DNA from: Closterium sp. NIES-65
Taxonomy: Eukaryota > Streptophyta > Zygnematophyceae > Desmidiales > Closteriaceae
Direction: 5' to 3'
Length of the DNA: 64,000 bases
NCBI GenBank assembly: GCA_948144175.1
Contig: CANXME010002568.1
Location: forward strand, 2,133,423-2,197,422
Shown: piece after piece, positions 23,301 to 54,931 of the stretch
Position numbering within the stretch: position 1 is the first letter of the stretch
How the letters are laid out: each line of letters opens with the position of its first letter
The notes under the pieces: generated by a model
Told to the model about the DNA's origin: nothing
The model's database searches: none
Seen by the model: the letters and a program-made list of their open reading frames with translations, nothing else
Program-made: the position numbers and the translations under genes

Positions 23301-25087
23301 CAAAACTCTCAAAAGACCTCCCTCTCAAAACTCTCAAAAGACCTCCCTCCCTGCCACCGGCCAGTGGGCTGCTGAGCTGTTGTGTAGCACGTCGAGCAAG
23401 GGGTGGGGCGGATGGGTGGGAAGCACGGGGCAGGGAGCAAGGGGTACAGCAAGGGGTACAGCAAGGGGTACAGCAAGGGGTACAGCAAGGGGTCGCCATC
23501 TCCGCCTCGTCCTTCTCCTTCATCTCCCTCGTACAGCGCTTCGGCCCCATCACCAATGCAGGTATGATTTATTTCCCCTCCCATTCGGTTTCTCCCTTTC
23601 CTCTGTCATCTCGCTCACCTACATCGCCTCGGCTCGGTACGGCGGCGGTATGAGGCACCTCTGGAGTGTGCATCATGCACCCTCTCCTCTCCCGGCTTTC
23701 CCCTTTCAGGCAGGTCCGTCGTCTCGCTGACCTACATTGCATCGGAGCACATCATCCCCGGGGTACGGCGGAGGCATGAGCTCCGCTAAAACTGCTCTCG
23801 AGAGCGACACTTCCCTCTCCTCTTTCTCCCTCTCAATCCCTCCCTTCCCCCTCAAACCGTCATCTCTGCCCACCCCTCCCCCTCCCGCCTTCCAGGCGGG
23901 TCCGTCGTCTCGCTGACCTACATCGCATTGGACCAGATCATCCCGGGGTACGGCGGCGGCAAGAGCTCCGCCAAGGCTGCTCTCGAGAGGCGTCCTGAGC
24001 CCAACTCCCTCCTTTGAGCCGTCCTTTCACTCCCTCTCCCCACCACTCCCCCCCACCAGGCGGATCCGTCGTCTCGCTGACCTACATCGCATCGGAGCAG
24101 ATCATCCCCGGGTACGGCGGCGGCATGAGCTCCGCCAAGGCGGCTCTCGAGAGCGACACTCGTGTGCTGGCGTGGGAGGCGGGGCGCAAGTATGGCATCC
24201 GCGTCAACACCATCTCTGCAGGTACTGCTTTGGGGCATGGCAGAAGAAGAGCTCTGCTTGGTGCTGGCATGGGAGGCGGGGCGCAAGTATGGCATCCGCG
24301 TCAACACCATCTCTGCAGGTACTGCTTTGGGGCATGGCAGAAGAAGAGCTCTGCTTGGTGCTGGCATGGGAGGCGGCGCGCAAGTATGGCAGAAGCAGTG
24401 CTGTGGCAATCGACCACTGCTGAGGCGCCTCAAAAGAAGGCAGTGCTGTGGCAATCGACCTCTGCTTGCCCTAAACCCGAAATCCTGCTTTTACCTGGTG
24501 TTTGTGGGAAGTCAAAAAGGGCTCTGGAGAGCTACACGTGTGTGCTGGCATGGGAGTCGGGGCGCAAGTCATCCGGGTCAACACCATCCTGGGTGGCTTA
24601 ATCCCCCTCTACCCCACCTTCTTCCCCCCACCCTGGTAGTCCCTCAGGCCCTCTCTGCAGCAGGGCGGCCAAGGCCATAGGCTTCATAGACAACATGATC
24701 AACTACTCCACCGCCAACACCCCCCTGACCAAGGAGCTAGGTGCTGATGAGGTGGGGGCTACCACCGCCTTCTGTGCTCATCCCACCCTTCCCCTGCCCC
24801 CTGCACCCTGCCCCCTGCCCCCTGCCCCCCTTCCTCCCCATCCCGCAGGTCCACTCCGCAGCAGGGCGGCCAAGGCCATAGGCTTCATAGACAACATGAT
24901 CAACTACTCCACCGCCAACGCCCCTCTCCCCAAGGAGCTTGACGCTGATGAGGTGGGCGCCACAGCAGCTTTCCTCGCTTCCCCTCTGGCTTCGGCTATC
25001 ACTGGCGTGACGCTGTATGTTGACAATGGGCTGCACGCCATGGGTGTTGCTGTTGACAGCCCGGCCATTGCCAATGCCGGGAAGTAG
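20366..25087 (+). CDS. MOD1: Plastid enoyl-[acyl-carrier-protein] reductase (NADH), 7 exons
   Basis: Exons 20366-20663, 21104-21213, 21536-21591, 22114-22246, 22991-23177, 24060-24221 and 24849-25087 join without a break (394 aa). Residues 1-95 are Ala/Ser/Lys-rich, a chloroplast transit peptide. The mature part starts at [20 protein letters not shown], the NADH-binding loop of FabI-type reductases. Then come [20 protein letters not shown], typical of the plant enzyme, [12 protein letters not shown], and the active-site region [21 protein letters not shown] with catalytic Tyr and Lys. The C-terminus carries [22 protein letters not shown]. It does the last reduction of each plastid fatty-acid elongation cycle. 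Of several similar exon copies I chose those keeping splice sites, phase and all conserved residues. Confidence 0.93.
21845..22019 (+). repeat. Two echoes of enoyl-reductase exon 4
   Basis: Copy 1 (about 21849-21925) and copy 2 (about 21980-22060) each begin with an acceptor-like AG and repeat the LSDGSLF.IAKVY start of exon 4 (22114). Copy 2 has a TAA inside; copy 1 breaks off after the TLDD codons. Neither can replace the real exon. Confidence 0.85.
22289..22310. repeat. Echo-junction palindrome, TCGA centre
   Basis: The core TATGAGTCGACTCAAAA (one substitution in the left arm) lies between two copies of a 48-bp segment (22241-22288 and 22317-22364) covering the end of enoyl-reductase exon 4 and its donor region. 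Confidence 0.85.
22411..22490 (+). repeat. Echo of the 3' half of enoyl-reductase exon 4
   Basis: It repeats the [10 protein letters not shown]...[10 protein letters not shown] codons plus donor, with a 5-bp insertion that breaks the frame. Confidence 0.8.
22656..22800 (+). repeat. Echo of enoyl-reductase exon 5
   Basis: It carries the EVAAKVK start (twice in tandem), then [19 protein letters not shown] and part of the next segment, then leaves homology after RKGYP. The complete exon is 22991-23177. Confidence 0.85.
22866..22885. repeat. Echo-junction palindrome, ACGT centre
   Basis: CTTTTGAGACGTCTCAAAAG lies between two direct copies of about 32 bp (about 22834-22866 and 22888-22921) in the intron before enoyl-reductase exon 5. 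Confidence 0.9.
23237..23340. repeat. 25-bp tandem repeat built from a half-palindrome
   Basis: About four units made of ACCTCCCTCTCAAAA and CTCTCAAAAG follow a lone ACTTTTGAGAC at 23227. The unit contains the right arm CTCAAAAG of the palindrome family twice. Confidence 0.85.
23435..23561. repeat. 12-bp tandem repeat followed by an echo of the end of exon 5
   Basis: Five units of CAAGGGGTACAG (about 23435-23490) lead into a copy of the [20 protein letters not shown] coding end of exon 5 with its own GT (23492-23561). Confidence 0.8.
23600..24000 (+). repeat. Three echoes of enoyl-reductase exon 6
   Basis: Truncated copies at about 23600-23660, 23709-23815 and 23894-24000 each repeat the VVSLTYIA start. 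Copies 2 and 3 reach the SSAK region but carry an extra base (GGGGTACGG) that shifts the frame. The intact copy is 24060-24221. Confidence 0.85.
24225..24400 (+). repeat. 97-bp tandem echo of the end of exon 6 plus intron
   Basis: The segment from [15 protein letters not shown] through the donor and some 50 bp of intron is repeated head to tail, and a third diverged piece is at about 24538-24590. Confidence 0.85.
24422..24435. repeat. Echo-junction palindrome, GCGC centre (left arm short)
   Basis: GAGGCGCCTCAAAAG lies between two copies of a 28-bp stretch (24394-24421 and 24437-24464) that differ by one base. Confidence 0.8.
24655..24780 (+). repeat. Echo of enoyl-reductase exon 7 start
   Basis: It repeats the [19 protein letters not shown]...KEL.ADEVGAT coding start of the last exon with an acceptor-like AG, then diverges. 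The real exon is 24849-25087. Confidence 0.85.
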
Positions 25088-25815
25088 AAGAGTTGGTTCT
25101 TTGCTGTGTACGCTGTATCGTGAATATATGTGATACACAAGTTCTGCTTGTCTGTGTGTGGGCTCTCTGGCCCTCTGCTACGGTATCACTGGAGTGACGA
25201 CGTGTGTCGAAAATGGACTGCACACCTTGTGTGCTGCCGTTGGCAGCCCCGTTGTCATACCGTATTGAAAATGAGGGGGAGGAGTAGAGATGGTGGTACA
25301 TTTGGTATGGACATCATAGAAGGGTGTTGCCATTCACAGCCTTACAAATGTCTGGATTACGGTAAGTGGGGCTGGAAAAGCAGGCTTGGTCAGGTAGTGC
25401 AGACGGGAAGCATCATTAGACGCTTGTACTACGGTACATGTTGCAATGCAAATGCCACTAGATTTGCCGTTGGTAGGCACGCTACAGTAGGCACGTGATT
25501 TACCAGTGTAGCAAATCCAAGGGGTGCTTGGATTAAGCGAGAAGATGATTGCGGATGGGCAACATCACACACACACCAACGGATATGGTACATGTGCCAT
25601 GTCCATTGTGGACCAGGTGTGGAGGAAGTTCGTACCTCAGTGAAGTGTATGACGTCGTTACAACACAAGCGCAGCAATCCGTGATCACTGAGATAACTTG
25701 TGGGTATGACCGCGTCTAGTGTAATAAATAGCACATGACAGAATCGTACAAGATGGTATAGGTAATAGGGACATCATACACTGAGAGACATTGCCCATAT
25801 GCACAGTGCACACAC
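25088..25815. other. Convergent spacer with 3' echoes of the enoyl-reductase last exon
   Basis: 25180-25262 is a diverged copy of the terminal coding part (TATCACTGG.GTGACG ... ATGG.CTGCAC.CC ... AGCCC) beyond the stop codon; a shorter trace is at about 25304-25350. The rest shows no gene. Confidence 0.65.
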
Positions 25816-26771
25816 TCAGGAAACAACAACCTTGGCCTTCATCTTACGGGCGCAGTGATTTCCCACTGCACACCCAAAATAGAGGGTGGTTCCCTTCTGA
25901 CTATTCTTCACAGGGTAGAAATAGTGGGCCCCAAAAATGCCAGTCTTGGGGTATAGCTGAGTCGCTAAGGTGAAATCGCAATTGTCATACGCAATCTTTG
26001 CAGGGAATTGCCACACGTCGTGCTCCCCCAACCACTTGAACACTGCCAACATCCCAAGAGAATACCGTACCACCCAAGTGTTAGGAGTTACAAGCAAAAC
26101 AAATCTATACACATTTACAGAAATGGTAGGTACACATGCAGCATTCTGAACTAAGCATGGAGAATATGGAGGACACCTACACAGAAGCCAGTCACTTACA
26201 AAGCTGGTCGCCCGGTTGGACTGTCCTAAATGGCTTCCATCCAGAAATTCCATACCGCCAGGGAGTAAAAATACCGTAGCCCACTATGATGGTCTTTGCC
26301 TGGTAAAAGAGAATGTAACGACGAGAGGGGAAGGGGTTGGGGAATTGTACCGTATGAGAACTTTGTATTTTCTTTTCTGAAAGGTGCGCATGCAGCATTC
26401 AATTTGCCAGAAAAAACGATTGCAGCAAGATGGTTGAGGAGACCAGGAACGAAATTCAGATGATGTTGGCGGGAATGCGGATGGCCGTGGTGTAGTACCT
26501 CAGCCAATGCCGCGCCTGCAAACGTCAAGAGGCCAATGGGAGAGCAGGAAAGAGGTATGATTAGGACCGGGCGAGTGTGGAGGAGGCGTTTCAAACGATG
26601 TTATAAGTTTTAGAAATTGTGAAACAGCGTCCACCACGTTGTTTTTCGCATTTCGCAGCAAAACGAAGGCAAGGCTCATCGTGTAAGCTTACTCGAGAGT
26701 AAGACGGCGAGCAGCGCCCATCCGAAAGCGATAGTATTCGGAGACCTGCCGGGAGACATCTTCATCGCCAT
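25816..26771 (-). CDS. Phytocyanin (plant blue-copper protein), 4 exons
   Basis: Minus-strand exons 26771-26693, 26515-26499, 26299-26200 and 26042-25816 join in frame (140 aa). The N-terminus is a hydrophobic signal peptide (GWALLAVLLSSAALA, cleavage likely before EAKT). The mature domain has the phytocyanin pattern: KTIIVG, W.PF.TVQPGDQL.F.W, EHDVWQ with the first His ligand, the structural Cys of YDNCDF, and GCAVGNHCARKMK with Cys, His and Met copper ligands plus the second structural Cys. It ends directly after the domain with no arabinogalactan region or GPI signal, so a secreted copper protein is expected. The 17-bp second exon is short, but phase and signal-peptide logic support it. 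Family proteins are plant-lineage electron carriers of unsettled function. Confidence 0.88.
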
Positions 26772-26926
26772 GCCACCGTGAGTGAAAATATGCGCTAAAA
26801 TGGAAGGTATACCTGCCGAATGCTGGTAAAGCTCGGCCGCCAAGAGTTGCAAAAGAAAACCAATTTGCGTAGACTGAATTCAACGCGGCGACCTCCTGAT
26901 TTACTTGTGAAAGTGACGCGAAGGTG

Positions 26927-26936
26927 TTATATATAG
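26927..26936 (-). promoter_or_regulatory. TATA box of the phytocyanin gene
   Basis: TATATATAAC reads on the minus strand about 155 bp before the phytocyanin ATG, a plausible spacing for a TATA-driven start plus short 5' UTR. Confidence 0.5.
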
Positions 26937-28783
26937 TACTGGTGAGTAGGCGCTTTCTGGCGCGATGTTTTCTTTCTTGCCCGGCGCCATATCGAGTGAG
27001 ATGACGTGTCCATCAGGGTGTGGCCTGCGTTAGGAGCAACAGGCGAAGCCGTCGAGGCCTTGCCGACCGACCTGAGTGGTTCAGTCATCCAGGCGCGCTG
27101 CAAGGGGCTGCCTTAAACTCGAGTCAAGTTAGTTGTAGGTCGGTATAGGCGTTGGTAGGAGGCTGTAATATTGTCGGTGCTAGGTGTGACAATGTCGGCA
27201 TGAGATGGGATGAAATGAAATTGGCAGGGACGAGGACGTGCTCGAAGAGTTCACTTCATTACGGTGAGATGCGAGTCTGTGCGAGTCAAAACGGCTCTTT
27301 CCTACATCGCTACGTTTAGGTGAGGTTCGAGAGGCCACCAACACTTGCACCACGCCCTTGCTGTAAATGCAGATTGGTGCGGTATTGTGTGATGGGGTGG
27401 GGTATGTGGGTGCGGTTGTAGAGGCTGGCAGGCTGCAAATGCACATTTTGGAATTTGGTGGAAAGGATGCGCGGCTCGCAGGGAGTTGACGTGGCGCGTA
27501 TGTGCAGACGACACTTGGCGAACAAGCGTATACGCTTTACCAGCTGTATCACTGTATATCGTGTAGCAATTGGGAGGTTTTACTACAAGCTAAGAGAGTA
27601 TTGAACATATACACTGCGTAAGAATGTCACGAATTTGTATTCGTTTTTACACGTACAATGAACCAATCGATTGGGCATGTAGCCCCACTTTCACTGTCAC
27701 GGTATTAGAACGAAGGGGAGTTGATTCAAAAGGAATGTTGGGCGAGCTCCCACAAACGAGGGAACCGACATATTCTCAAGATGCGCCTGGCGAAGGACAG
27801 CACGACCAATAACAACGCAGCACAACTTTGTCAAGGTTGGTTGTTGCGACGCTTTCTTCTCACTTCACATCGCTGTGCGACGTCGCATCGTATGCCCTCC
27901 ACGACTTCCTTCCCTGAAGTCGTGCGAGCCAGCAAGCCTGCACAGCAAGCAGGTGCCCCCTGGAATGAATCGTGAGCAGGAATGCTGGGCAGTTAGAATC
28001 ACCTGGTCATGTCGTGAAACTATTAGTACCACTCTGTAACACTAAAATACGCGATAATCCACTGCACAGAGCTCTGAAGGTTCTGGAAAGACAAAGACCG
28101 TGATCCACAGTAAACGACAGTGCTCCAGGCCGCGAAAAGGGTAATTGCAAGGGCTCTTTGGATGAGGGCTGAATATGGTGTTGTAAGATAATGTGAGATA
28201 CAGTACGGTCTCTATGTCACGGAGGCTTGAAGGCGAATTACCCAACACCACGCACCCACCATTCCACCAGCGACCTTGATACTGTAGTGTCATTTGTGAC
28301 TCGCGTCTAGGGTGTCATTTCAGCATGTAAGCGCCATTCCACATTCATTCCTACCAGGACCTCCTTACGTAGCTCTGCAGTGCTCGATTACCTGCCGTCT
28401 GATACGAGAAAAACACGAATGGCACACACGGCCGGCTCGTTTCCTCGCTGATCGAACCCAAAGCCACTCTAACAGCGCTTATTGGCCATTCTGCTCCTCT
28501 GCTCATGCCGGTTAGAGTATTCTATGCAATACTGTATCGTCGAGGTCACCGTAGACTGGGACTGGGTCGAAGGTTCCTGCTGGTGTTACACCCGTTCGAC
28601 TCCGACTGAAACACGAGGTCCTCTGTCTATTCCCATCCAAGCCTTCGTGATTTTTTTTCCACTTTTTTCTTTCAGCATTGGAAATAAAACCTGTAGCGTA
28701 GGTACTATATCGCCGAGCCGTGGGGTATTACTCTTCTTCGATTCATATCTCACACCGTCTTCAGTCCGTGCGACCTTCGTGCG
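26937..28783. other. Intergenic, divergent
   Basis: It lies between the phytocyanin (-) and the membrane protein (+). No conserved frame, tRNA-like sequence or repeat recognised. Confidence 0.45.
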
Positions 28784-35674
<6,891 letters not shown>

Positions 35675-36149
35675 TGATCACCAGCTTAAGCTGGGTGGAA
35701 AGTGGTTGTGATGAATGCCAGTAGGCCTTTCTGTGATTCGCTGTTTATAATGGTGTATTGAAAGGCTTACTACATTTGTACCCAAGCATGATTGTCATAA
35801 TAGCAGTGTTAGCTGCACCATTCCTTCGACGCGGTGTCACACCAGGTTAGTCCAATCGTTCAGGCAGCTTGAATGATGATCCCTTAATTACTCCTCTGGT
35901 CAATAACCAGTAGTTACTACCAAGCCCATGTTTGACAAATGGTTGACTACATAACGTTTTCTACCACAAGTAAGTCACAACACCATTGTTGTGTTGCTGT
36001 TACCGTACACCCCTGTACCAATTGTATGTTTCATGCATATCAAAATGCAATGGCAGCACTGGCCTTCACCCTCTGCGGCTCCATGAGCCACCACCTCTGC
36101 AGCACCAATCTTCACCCATGTCTCTCATCCACCACATACTGTGGTGTGC
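35675..36149. other. Convergent spacer between polyubiquitin and Lon
   Basis: It holds the 3' UTRs of both genes. A short tandem similarity (ACTGGCCTTCACCCTCTGCGG at 36058 and CCAGCCTTCTCCCTCTGCGG at 36168) suggests that part of the last Lon exon is echoed past its stop. Confidence 0.5.
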
Positions 36150-50384
<14,235 letters not shown>

Positions 50385-51105
50385 GGCAACTAGGGATGTA
50401 GGCACTAGGCCACCCTACTGCCTAGCTATGCTGCCTACCAGGATCCGTGAATTAGGCGACCAGTAGCATTGAAATGATAATTGTGCCGATTCAGCACCAA
50501 ATGAAGCAGTGGAGGTGAATGTGCTTTGCTAAGGGGTCGAATGCTGGGATTTTGCATCAGGAAACGCTTAGCTAAGAATTGTTAGTAGCAGCCCAGTTGC
50601 GTGAATCAGAAGCGAGTCCACGTGGAAAACTGACGACGCTCCTGGCGAATCGCCAGAATGTTCGACTTGAAGGGAGGATTCTCCACTAGCATAAGCCTCG
50701 ATAATGTCTAGACACGAGAAACAGAGAACAGTAGGTACTGTATGCAAAACCTGGAAGGGAAAAGCCAGAATATAAATATTTTCACGGTCTGGATCCCACA
50801 GAGCCACAAGCTGCTGAAATGGTAACCGCGGCTACTTGTAGGGGCCGAAACGCCACTTGTTCGCGCCACTTTCTGCCTCGTGGATCGCCACAAGGAATCC
50901 AGCGGTTCAAACATGGCGGAGCGCCCTTGAGCAATCTCCATGCTTTGGTGAAGGCTACCATGGTGGTAACCGCTCGTGCACGGCGGAAATTGAAAGTCAG
51001 CCAATCAACGCTCCGACAGTCATCGACCGAGTTTTGCCGAGATCAGGCAGCCTGATCTTCACTTTCGCGCACAATATCCGACCAATCTCCGGGAGAAACG
51101 AGAGA
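50385..51105. other. Upstream region of Lon
   Basis: Presumed Lon promoter and 5' UTR. No other gene or repeat recognised. Confidence 0.45.
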
Positions 51106-51889
51106 AGGGCGCGTAACCATTTTGCACCCGACGGTTCGAACGTGGACCGTCCTGGTAGCGAATTGGTAACAAGCTTCGCAAAATGTCGTGATCGTGCTCC
51201 CTAAGGTGTTGGCGACATCGCCAGCAAAACGGACTGTAGTGACACTTTTTCCCACTTCAACGGTCCGAAATCTGAACCGTGGACGGTCCGAATCCCAAAC
51301 GGACTGTCCAACAGTCCTTGCTTTTTTTTTTTTTGGTAGGTGAAATATGCACTATACACGTACAATGCAAAAACACCACGGTCGTAACCGGTGCTAGAGG
51401 GCATAGGTAGTGTATACTACCGTACCCTCCCAGATCTCTACGGAGGCTTATAGACCAAACGCCTAAACATTTCAGCTTGCCCGCCACAAAAACTTATTGT
51501 GCCGTTGTCACACTTCAGTACTTGCAGAAGCATCTCGATACATTCCTCATGCTGGTCACAATTGGAGGGCGACGCAAAAATTGTCGAGTCACCTCTTCCA
51601 CCAACAAAAACGTACGAGGCTACTTCACACGAATCGACATTGACCAACCAGAGACAACCCATAAACAAAAATTATTCGATAACGACGTTTGCGAGCTTGA
51701 GAGAATTGCGTAACGCTCGTACAGAGATCGTGAAACTGTACATTATGAAAAAAGTGTCACAACTGTCTTCGGACAGTCCGAAGTTGCAAAAAAGTCAGTC
51801 GGACGGTACCGTTCTCGATAGGTGGACCGTACTTCGTTTTAAGCGGACTATCCGTCAAAATCGTAAAATGCAAAATGGTTACGCGCCCT
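51106..51889. mobile_element. Non-autonomous DNA transposon (MITE-like) with 21-bp terminal inverted repeats
   Basis: AGGGCGCGTAACCATTTTGC begins at 51106 and its exact complement ends at 51889: 21 of 21 bp match over a 784-bp span. Inside are many short inverted motifs built on GGACGGTCCG and GGACTGTCC, and no transposase frame. A clean target-site duplication is not evident (flanks ACGAGAGA and AACGCCTT), so the superfamily is open. Confidence 0.65.
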
Positions 51890-54607
51890 AACGCCTTCTG
51901 ACAGGCGTGAGCGTAGGCGGGAGGTTACTGGAACCGACAAAAGTCAGCGGATCTGTGGGTGCGGTGCAACCGAGTCGCACATCTCCGTTGTCATTGGCAC
52001 CATTGACCCAGAAACAAATTGGCACCTTGTTGCTCAGAAACAAATTAAACCACGCTATATGACTTTTCCACCGTTTTCACATCGTACGAAACCGTAGTTT
52101 AGTGGAGATTTCTGGCACCTCCTAGTGGGTTGACACTCCACAAGAACTAAAATCATGAGGCCTATGTCCGGAAAAGAAGGGGCACTGGCACAAGAAAGCA
52201 ATGACAAGAACGAATCGATATGGGTTGGGGATGTAGCTAAAAGAGCAACCGCTGGGCGTTTGAAGGTATTCCGCAGAATCAGCGAGGTTCGCGAATAACA
52301 GGACGCATCAGCCGGAGGGGTTAGATGAAGCGTTAGCCGGAGGCAGTCATATCCGCTCCATCACAGCAACGTCTGCTGTGCTCATTGCGCTCTGCGCAGC
52401 CGTTTAATGGAGTCACGCATATACTCGGTTCGTAAATATCCGTACCATTCGTGAATAGGAAGCACGAACCTCGAACTCACCGTTCACCATTGACCAGAAT
52501 TTCAGCTACTTTAGGTTCAGGATTGAGGGATACTAGACAGCCTCATTCGTCCGACGAATTAGCCATTCCGTTTCCTCGTTTGCTCAACCCAATCCATACA
52601 CTATCGTCAACACACCCACTTGAGGCATTTCCTAAGTGCCTCGGATTACGAAAGAATGAGTCCGAGTCGTTGCCACCCCGTCGAACCAAACACTCCCAGC
52701 AAAAGCACCAGCGTCGTCGGCGTGATAAGCAGCTGTTGGTCCACCCTAACCCCGAAGAACCTCCTTCCAGGCGACGTCATTCTCGCGCTTCACCCTGTCA
52801 CAGTCTCTTATTTCCCCGAAGATGCAACAGCACACACGGTGTTCAGGCGGACTCCGACTAATCTGAGTCTGATCCGTCAAGTGCGCAGTTTGCGTCGTCT
52901 GGTGGACATGGTCGCCGTGGGATATGCAGTGGGAGCGTTTCGTGGATGCACGGCGATGCTCACGGTGCTTCGGGGGACCAGGTAGTAATGTCTTCACGAA
53001 TAATGATAAACAAATTTTGCGGTCTCACGATTCTCTCCTGTCTTTCTTTTCCCTGTGTTCTCGTATTGTTCTGTTCTGTTTTGGTTTTGATTTTCCTTAC
53101 TCTTTTGGTTTGTTTTTGTACTCGTTTGAACTCGTCTTTTCACCATCTGTTATTTCCATCTTTACTCCCTGTAACCCGAGTAACCTCTCCTCCCTGGGCA
53201 GCAAATTCATTATTACAGTGGAGATTTCGCCATCAGCTTTGGTGCAGGAAACCGCATCTCAAAACACGGAGGCTGAAGCAGCCCTAGCCGGATTCCATTC
53301 AACCTTGAGACTTTCAAGCCGTCCGACTCCTTGCGGTTCGTCCATTTTTCAAGGCGTGACCATAGCGGAAGGGAGCCACGAGCTGTTTGCTCCCCTTGCG
53401 AGAAAAACGGAAGCCACTATTCTCCATGTCGATCGGCTCAAGGCGTTTCGACACGCTACCAGCAAAACATCATGGCCGCGACCCGTGAACCTTTCAGGAA
53501 GGCAAATTCAGGAGAGTCCTCGTCGGACAGCAGTGGCAGCGGCTGCTATAAGCAAGGGTTCAGCTGCAGAAAAGGAGTCGATGTGCCTGAAATTTCCCGC
53601 ACAGGCGAGAAGAGAGGCAGCTGCATGCCATGGCGGATGCAATCTAGGGGCAATTCAAGGGTTAACTGAATACAATTGCGGAGCTGACGGCTCGTTCGCT
53701 GGCTGCTTTATCATCGAATGGGGGCTGGCGTCAAAAGCAGGGTCCGTGGGGAAGGAGAATGGCGCTCCTCCATTTAACAGTGCTGATGCATTCGTGGCGT
53801 CGTGTGCTGGAAAAGACGACGATGAGCCGCTGTACCGGCCACTGCTGGTGGATTTCAGCCGCCGCAGGTGGCAGAGGAGGGTTGGTGACATGGCAGTACG
53901 TGGATCTGTCTGTCAGGATGATGCTGCAGGATAAGGGGTTCAAGAAGCTCATCTGGACACTGTTGAGGTGAATGGAGAGGATTGGTTGTGGCAACTGCAT
54001 TGGGTACGTGGAGAGGGGTGGTTCTGGAAGCAGTGGTGTTTGGTAGTAAATAGGAGGAGCTCTTGTGGCATATTCTTAATAGGAGAGTGGGTACCTGAGC
54101 ACGGATCGGCCCATGGAGGATGGTGCTGGAGCAGCTGGAGGATGGATGGTTCCGTCGACCGGGATGGCGTCATCAAATAAGAGGGCTTTCTAGTTTCGAT
54201 TCTGAAGCCAATCAACGCCATGCGGAGTACCACTGCAAACGGTAATACACGCAGGCTTGCTTGCAGCTTTTCCTTTTGCATTCACAAGGCAGCTACGCAT
54301 AGGAGTGACAGAATCTTTGTCCAGCGGTTGTTAGCTTGTCTGTCTCTTAGCTGTGGCCTTGTGAATGCAAAAGGGGGAGCTTGATATGCTTTTTCCTTTC
54401 GTTCTGAGTGGTGCAACCTCACACACTGTTAATATTCTCATTGTGGGTTCTGTTGCGTTTCATCTCTTAGCCTATACTTAATTGCATATACCCAACACAC
54501 ACTCTAACCAGAAACTCGTGTAGACCTAGCTCCTGCGGCATGTCAGGTATCTACACAGAAAGCTGCTACGCTCTTCCCACCATAGTCCGCAGCCAGCATC
54601 ATTTCAA
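51890..54607. other. Long intergenic region without a recognised gene; inverted repeat near 54272-54374
   Basis: Open frames exist (for example 52924-53934 plus, 336 codons; 52620-52985 plus), but I see no known domain, and their composition gives no clear coding signal. A hypothetical multi-exon gene between 52450 and 53935 cannot be excluded. The hairpin at 54265-54382 is listed separately. Confidence 0.4.
54265..54382. repeat. Inverted repeat, 19 bp perfect core, hairpin-forming
   Basis: CCTTTTGCATTCACAAGGC at 54272-54290 pairs with its exact complement at 54356-54374. The stem extends outward and inward with mismatches (AGCT at both outer ends, AGCTA/TAGCT inside) and a loop of about 50 nt. 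It could be a MITE remnant or a small-RNA precursor. Confidence 0.7.
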
Positions 54608-54931
54608 TCAGCCAGCATTCTTCAGCCTTGCCCTCCAATTCGTCATGTCAGAAGGAGCTAACGTAAGAACAGCACCAGGCCCAACATTGTAATCTGACAG
54701 GAGCTTGTGCGCATACTTCATGTATGCTGCCTGATTCCCACAGAAATATACCTGGTTCAGGTAGCAGAACGGTTTCATCCAACGGCCCTCGTGAAGCAGC
54801 ATCTGCTGGGAGGTAGGTATGCCAGTGAATTTCTGGATCGTGGACATGACGGATTCTACGGTCGCTTTGGGAGATTCCACTTCCAGGACGTAAAAGCTGC
54901 CATCGAGGGAGTTTTTTATCAGCAGCTGCAT
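54608..54931 (-). CDS. Small ubiquitin-like-domain protein
   Basis: From the ATG at 54931 a 107-aa frame reads MQLLIKNSLDGSFYVLEVES, then TVESVMSTIQKFTGIPTSQQMLLHEGR and LLSDYNVGPGAVLTLA. This is the ubiquitin beta-grasp pattern with a roughly 25-residue insertion between the GR and LSDYNV positions. That insertion may instead be a short unspliced intron (a GT lies at its left edge). There is no C-terminal diglycine, so conjugation is unlikely; a binding or scaffold domain is more probable. The same frame continues open upstream, so the start could be further 5'. No partner gene is nearby. Confidence 0.5.
   Translation of the reverse strand: MQLLIKNSLDGSFYVLEVESPKATVESVMSTIQKFTGIPTSQQMLLHEGRWMKPFCYLNQVYFCGNQAAYMKYAHKLLSDYNVGPGAVLTLAPSDMTNWRARLKNAG

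Noticed and set aside
28430..28470. tRNA-like TTCGA stretch
   Set aside because: No paired acceptor or anticodon stem could be drawn around it; no tRNA gene was found in the window.
52924..53934. 336-codon plus-strand frame
   Set aside because: No motif recognised and no splice or start support; mentioned only in the intergenic note.
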